The translations under genes and the position numbers were made by a program. A stretch of DNA of 8,000 nt, from contig SLGA01000133.1 in the NCBI GenBank assembly GCA_007123985.1, positions 1 through 8,000 of the forward strand, given 5' to 3'. Below, in pieces: positions 5,195 through 8,000 of this stretch (its first letter is position 1; the number at the start of each line of letters is the position of its first letter). The stretch comes from Balneolaceae bacterium. GTDB taxonomy: Bacteria; Bacteroidota; Rhodothermia; Balneolales; Balneolaceae. The notes beneath the pieces are model-generated. The model was not told the DNA's origin, searched no databases, and saw nothing but the letters and a program-made list of their open reading frames with translations.

Positions 5195-8000
5195 ATGCAA
5201 CTACGAACTACAAGCTTTATGGCTGTGCTGATTTTTCTTCTTGCCGGTTTTCTAACCGGACTCGCAGCCCAGGATAATGGCAATGGTAACGATGAGGAAA
5301 ACGGGATAGAGTCCAGCCATGATGGGCTCCATATTGAGCCGGACAGAATAGTTCACATTCAGGCCAATGAAGGCACCTGGATGTCGCTGGATGTGCACCC
5401 ATCCGGCGAAAAAATTGTATTTGAATACATGGGGAATCTTTTCGAGCTGCCGATTGAGGGCGGCGAGGCTACACAGCTTACCAGTGGTATGGGGTATGAT
5501 GCCCAGCCGGCCTACAATCCCGATGGAACCAAGGTGGTCTTTATATCTGATCGTAGCGGTGGTGAAAATGTATGGATTCTCGATCTCGAGACGATGGAGA
5601 CCGAACAGCGCACCCGCGGTAACAACTACAGAATGCAATCTCCCATCTTTACTCCCGATGGTGATTACATCATTGCGGCAAGAGCCGGCCTTCGCGGAGG
5701 GGTTCATAAACTGTGGATGTACCATGTGGATGGCGGAAACGGTATCGAATTTATGGATACGCCCAATAACCGTAAAACGATTGAACCCGCTTTTGGTGGT
5801 GATGATCGGTATATTTGGTTCTCTCAACGCACCGGGGACTGGAATTACAACGCCATTCTGCCTCAATACCAGATTGCAAAATATGACCTGGAAACCGGCG
5901 AAACCCATACGCAGACAGCACGCAGAGGTTCTGCATTCCGGCCAACACTTTCACCCGATGGAAAATGGCTTGTTTACGGAACGCGCCACGACCAGGAGAC
6001 AGGCTTGCGAATCCGGGATTTGTCAAACGGTGATGAACGATGGCTGGCCTATCCCGTACAGCGCGATGACCAGGAATCAAGAGCCACCCGGGATGTACTT
6101 CCTACGATGAGTTTCACGCCGGATAATAGCGCCGTCATTACAACATATGGCGGAAAATTCTGGAGAATTCCGGTTGAACCCGATGCAGAAGCATCAGAAA
6201 TTCCATTCGAAGTGGATACAGAAATTGAACTCGGCCCCCGGCTTGAGTTCAAATATCCCATTGAGGACGATCCTGAATTTATTGCCCGTCAACTTCGGGA
6301 TGGAGCTCCATCACCCGATGGCAGTAAGCTCGCATTTACCGTTTTGAACGATCTGTATGTGATGGAACTGCCGGATGGCACACCAAGAAAGCTCACAAAT
6401 CTCGATGTTGTTGAAGCATTTCCGGCTTGGTCGCCCGATGGGCAGTGGATTGCGTTTGCAACCTGGAACCCTGAAGAGGGAGGCCATATCTATCGCATAA
6501 GAAGCAACGGCAGCGGCAGTGCGCAGCGACTCACACCAGAACCGGGTATCTATCAGCAGATTGCCTGGTCGAAAACGCAGGACCGAATTGTGGCTATACG
6601 TGGAGATAAACGGGTGTATTACGAATCACCGGGCCCTTTTGTACCATTTGCAGCGGATGATCTGGTATGGATTCCCGCATCAGGTGGCGACATGCAGTTC
6701 ATCGCAAGCACAAATGGGCGCAGCAATCCCCATTTTGCGATGAATGATGATCGAATTTACCTCAATCACAATCAGAGAGGATTAATCTCTATACGGTTCG
6801 ACGGAACGGACGAACGCCAGCATGTTGCTATCACCGGTAGTTCTCCTCCGGGGCAGCAGCAGCCTACTCGTGCCTCCACAATACTGAAAGCACCGCAGGG
6901 AGACCAGGTTCTTGCGCAGGTTGGAGCGGATATCTATTCAGTAACAGTGCCAAGAGCAGGAGAAGCACCTACCATAAATGTGAACAGTGCTTCGTTTCCT
7001 ACGGTTAAACTCACAGATATTGGCGGCCAGTTTCCCGCATGGGGATGGGACGGGCGCACCATTCACTGGTCAATCGGGAACGGCCATTTTATCTATAACC
7101 TGGATGACGCCAAAGATCGCGAACGCGAACAGGAAAAATATGATCGTGAAAAACGTGAAACCGAAGAAAAAGAGGATGCTGAAAACGGCGAAGAGAACGG
7201 TGACGAAAATGGAGATGATGAGAATGGTGAATCTGACGAAAACGGGGAGGACGACAACCGCCCCAAAGATTACAAAGCTGAAGAGCTGACCATCGAAATA
7301 TCCATCAACCGGGACCAGCCGGAGGGCACCATAGTATTGAGAGGCGCTACGGTTATCACGATGAACGGATATGAAATTATTGAAAATGCCGATCTTGTTA
7401 TTCAGAACAATCGTATTCATGCAGTAGGTGTACATGGCGATGTAGAAATTCCTGAGGGTGCGGAAATTCGGGATATAAGCGGAAAAACCATTGTGCCGGG
7501 CTTTGTGGATACGCATGCACATGTGCGTCCGTACAGAAATCTGCATCAGCCACAAATCTGGTCGTTCATGGCAAACCTTGCGTATGGTGTAACTACGCTC
7601 AGAGATCCGCAAACAGGCACTACTGATTTGCTGACCTATGCCGATCAGGTAACTGCGGGCCATATACTCGGTCCGAGAATTTACCAGACAGGACCCGGCG
7701 TTTTCTGGAATGAGCAGGTTCGCGATCTCGATCATGCACGGGAGATACTGAAGCGCTACAGCAAATATTACGATACCAAAACCATCAAAATGTATGTAGC
7801 CGGTAACCGTGAGCAGCGCCAATGGATTTTAATGGCAGCAAAAGAGCAGGAACTGATGCCCACCACCGAAGGCTCGCTCGATATGAAGCTCAACATGACC
7901 ATGCTTATTGACGGTTATCCCGGCCAGGAGCACAACTACCCCATCTCCCCGATTTACAGTGATGTGGTACAGGTTACCGCAGAATCACAAATGGCCTACA
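5195..8000 (+). CDS. Exported TolB-like propeller / amidohydrolase fusion protein, C-terminus cut by window end
   Basis: The frame starts at ATG 5195 and stays open for 935 codons to the window edge. A signal peptide (1-25, Arg4, hydrophobic core, LAA|Q) precedes a TolB-like beta-propeller of about 590 residues. Its PD40 strands include HPSGEKIVF, NPDGTKVVFISD, TPDGDYIIAA, SPDGKWLVYG, TPDNSAVITT, SPDGSKLAFT and SPDGQWIAFA. A charged linker (about 639-697) begins with Arg/Lys/Glu-rich sequence and becomes almost wholly Asp/Glu/Asn/Gly. The amidohydrolase domain then opens with GTIVLRGATVITMNG and IVPGFVDTHAHVRP, where His774 and His776 form the first metal-ligand pair. Later metal ligands lie beyond the window. 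Relatives fall among the imidazolonepropionase-like amidohydrolases, about 1,000-1,100 residues long; some act on peptides or acylated amino acids, but the substrate is unknown here. It probably acts in the periplasm beside the S9 peptidase. The start is supported by the full signal peptide; no clear Shine-Dalgarno is seen. Confidence 0.9.
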   Translation, partial: MQLRTTSFMAVLIFLLAGFLTGLAAQDNGNGNDEENGIESSHDGLHIEPDRIVHIQANEGTWMSLDVHPSGEKIVFEYMGNLFELPIEGGEATQLTSGMGYDAQPAYNPDGTKVVFISDRSGGENVWILDLETMETEQRTRGNNYRMQSPIFTPDGDYIIAARAGLRGGVHKLWMYHVDGGNGIEFMDTPNNRKTIEPAFGGDDRYIWFSQRTGDWNYNAILPQYQIAKYDLETGETHTQTARRGSAFRPTLSPDGKWLVYGTRHDQETGLRIRDLSNGDERWLAYPVQRDDQESRATRDVLPTMSFTPDNSAVITTYGGKFWRIPVEPDAEASEIPFEVDTEIELGPRLEFKYPIEDDPEFIARQLRDGAPSPDGSKLAFTVLNDLYVMELPDGTPRKLTNLDVVEAFPAWSPDGQWIAFATWNPEEGGHIYRIRSNGSGSAQRLTPEPGIYQQIAWSKTQDRIVAIRGDKRVYYESPGPFVPFAADDLVWIPASGGDMQFIASTNGRSNPHFAMNDDRIYLNHNQRGLISIRFDGTDERQHVAITGSSPPGQQQPTRASTILKAPQGDQVLAQVGADIYSVTVPRAGEAPTINVNSASFPTVKLTDIGGQFPAWGWDGRTIHWSIGNGHFIYNLDDAKDREREQEKYDREKRETEEKEDAENGEENGDENGDDENGESDENGEDDNRPKDYKAEELTIEISINRDQPEGTIVLRGATVITMNGYEIIENADLVIQNNRIHAVGVHGDVEIPEGAEIRDISGKTIVPGFVDTHAHVRPYRNLHQPQIWSFMANLAYGVTTLRDPQTGTTDLLTYADQVTAGHILGPRIYQTGPGVFWNEQVRDLDHAREILKRYSKYYDTKTIKMYVAGNREQRQWILMAAKEQELMPTTEGSLDMKLNMTMLIDGYPGQEHNYPISPIYSDVVQVTAESQMAY
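7109..7282 (+). other. Low-complexity acidic linker inside the propeller-amidohydrolase protein
   Basis: Residues about 639-697 join the propeller to the amidohydrolase domain. The first part alternates basic and acidic residues (DREREQEKYDREKRETEEKE). The second repeats short units of the form ENGE/ENGD/DENG/DDENG. A similar but shorter NGNGNDEENG lies just after the signal peptide (about residues 29-37). It is probably a disordered, possibly cation-binding spacer; it contains no known motif. Confidence 0.75.

Noticed and set aside
5252..6110. Long open frames on both strands (5252-5908 minus, 5367-6110 plus)
   Set aside because: Both overlap the well-supported propeller frame that starts at 5195, which has a signal peptide and repeated PDG strands. 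The alternatives have no recognisable domain.
7070..7822. A 250-codon open frame on the minus strand
   Set aside because: It lies wholly inside the plus-strand propeller-amidohydrolase gene. Its Phe/Ile-rich translation is the complement of the acidic linker and amidohydrolase start; it shows no family motif.
5195..8000. Possible frameshift or pseudogene in the propeller-amidohydrolase gene
   Set aside because: I read the frame codon by codon to the window end and found no stop. Domain order and motifs are intact as far as visible.
1..8000. tRNA, rRNA, CRISPR array, insertion sequence or prophage genes
   Set aside because: No cloverleaf, regularly spaced repeats, transposase or phage motifs were seen on either strand.

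Overview
The window looks like a chromosomal segment from a Bacteroidota-like bacterium. The best guess is a marine Balneolota (Balneolaceae) relative. That placement rests on three things: mid-range GC with AT-rich gaps, signal peptides ending in 'A|Q' on every exported protein, and little sign of Shine-Dalgarno sequences. The mix of DUF1080 proteins, an S9 peptidase and a TolB-propeller/amidohydrolase fusion also fits. The placement is inference from style, not from a marker gene.

Layout. Positions 1-157 (minus) hold the N-terminus of a type II NADH dehydrogenase cut by the window edge. After an AT-rich gap (158-420) come two minus-strand genes: a small secreted CHRD-domain protein (421-852) and a secreted DUF1080 / 3-keto-disaccharide hydrolase-domain protein (930-1709). 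Back to back with the latter, across a 168-bp intergenic region, lies a second DUF1080 paralogue on the plus strand (1878-2690). It ends in a textbook intrinsic terminator with a GAAA tetraloop (2703-2739). Next is a complete exported S9-family serine peptidase with an intact Ser547/Asp628/His660 triad (2862-4931). A 263-bp gap dense in inverted repeats follows (4932-5194). The last gene (5195 to beyond 8000) is a large exported protein with an N-terminal TolB-like beta-propeller, a highly acidic Asn/Gly/Glu-rich linker and the start of an amidohydrolase domain with its HxH metal motif. It stays open for 935 codons and is cut by the window end.

Taken together, five consecutive genes encode predicted exported proteins, four of them predicted hydrolases. 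This fits scavenging of peptides and carbohydrate derivatives outside the cytoplasm. There is no transporter, regulator or mobile-element gene in view. The two DUF1080 genes share a divergent intergenic region that could co-regulate them. The most unusual sequence is the structured gap before the propeller-amidohydrolase gene. A local hairpin and a perfect 16-bp long-range inverted repeat there compete for the same bases. A terminator-like hairpin with a T-tract sits only 37 nt before the start codon. This could be a cis-regulatory leader, but stacked terminators or a small inverted-repeat element are real alternatives.
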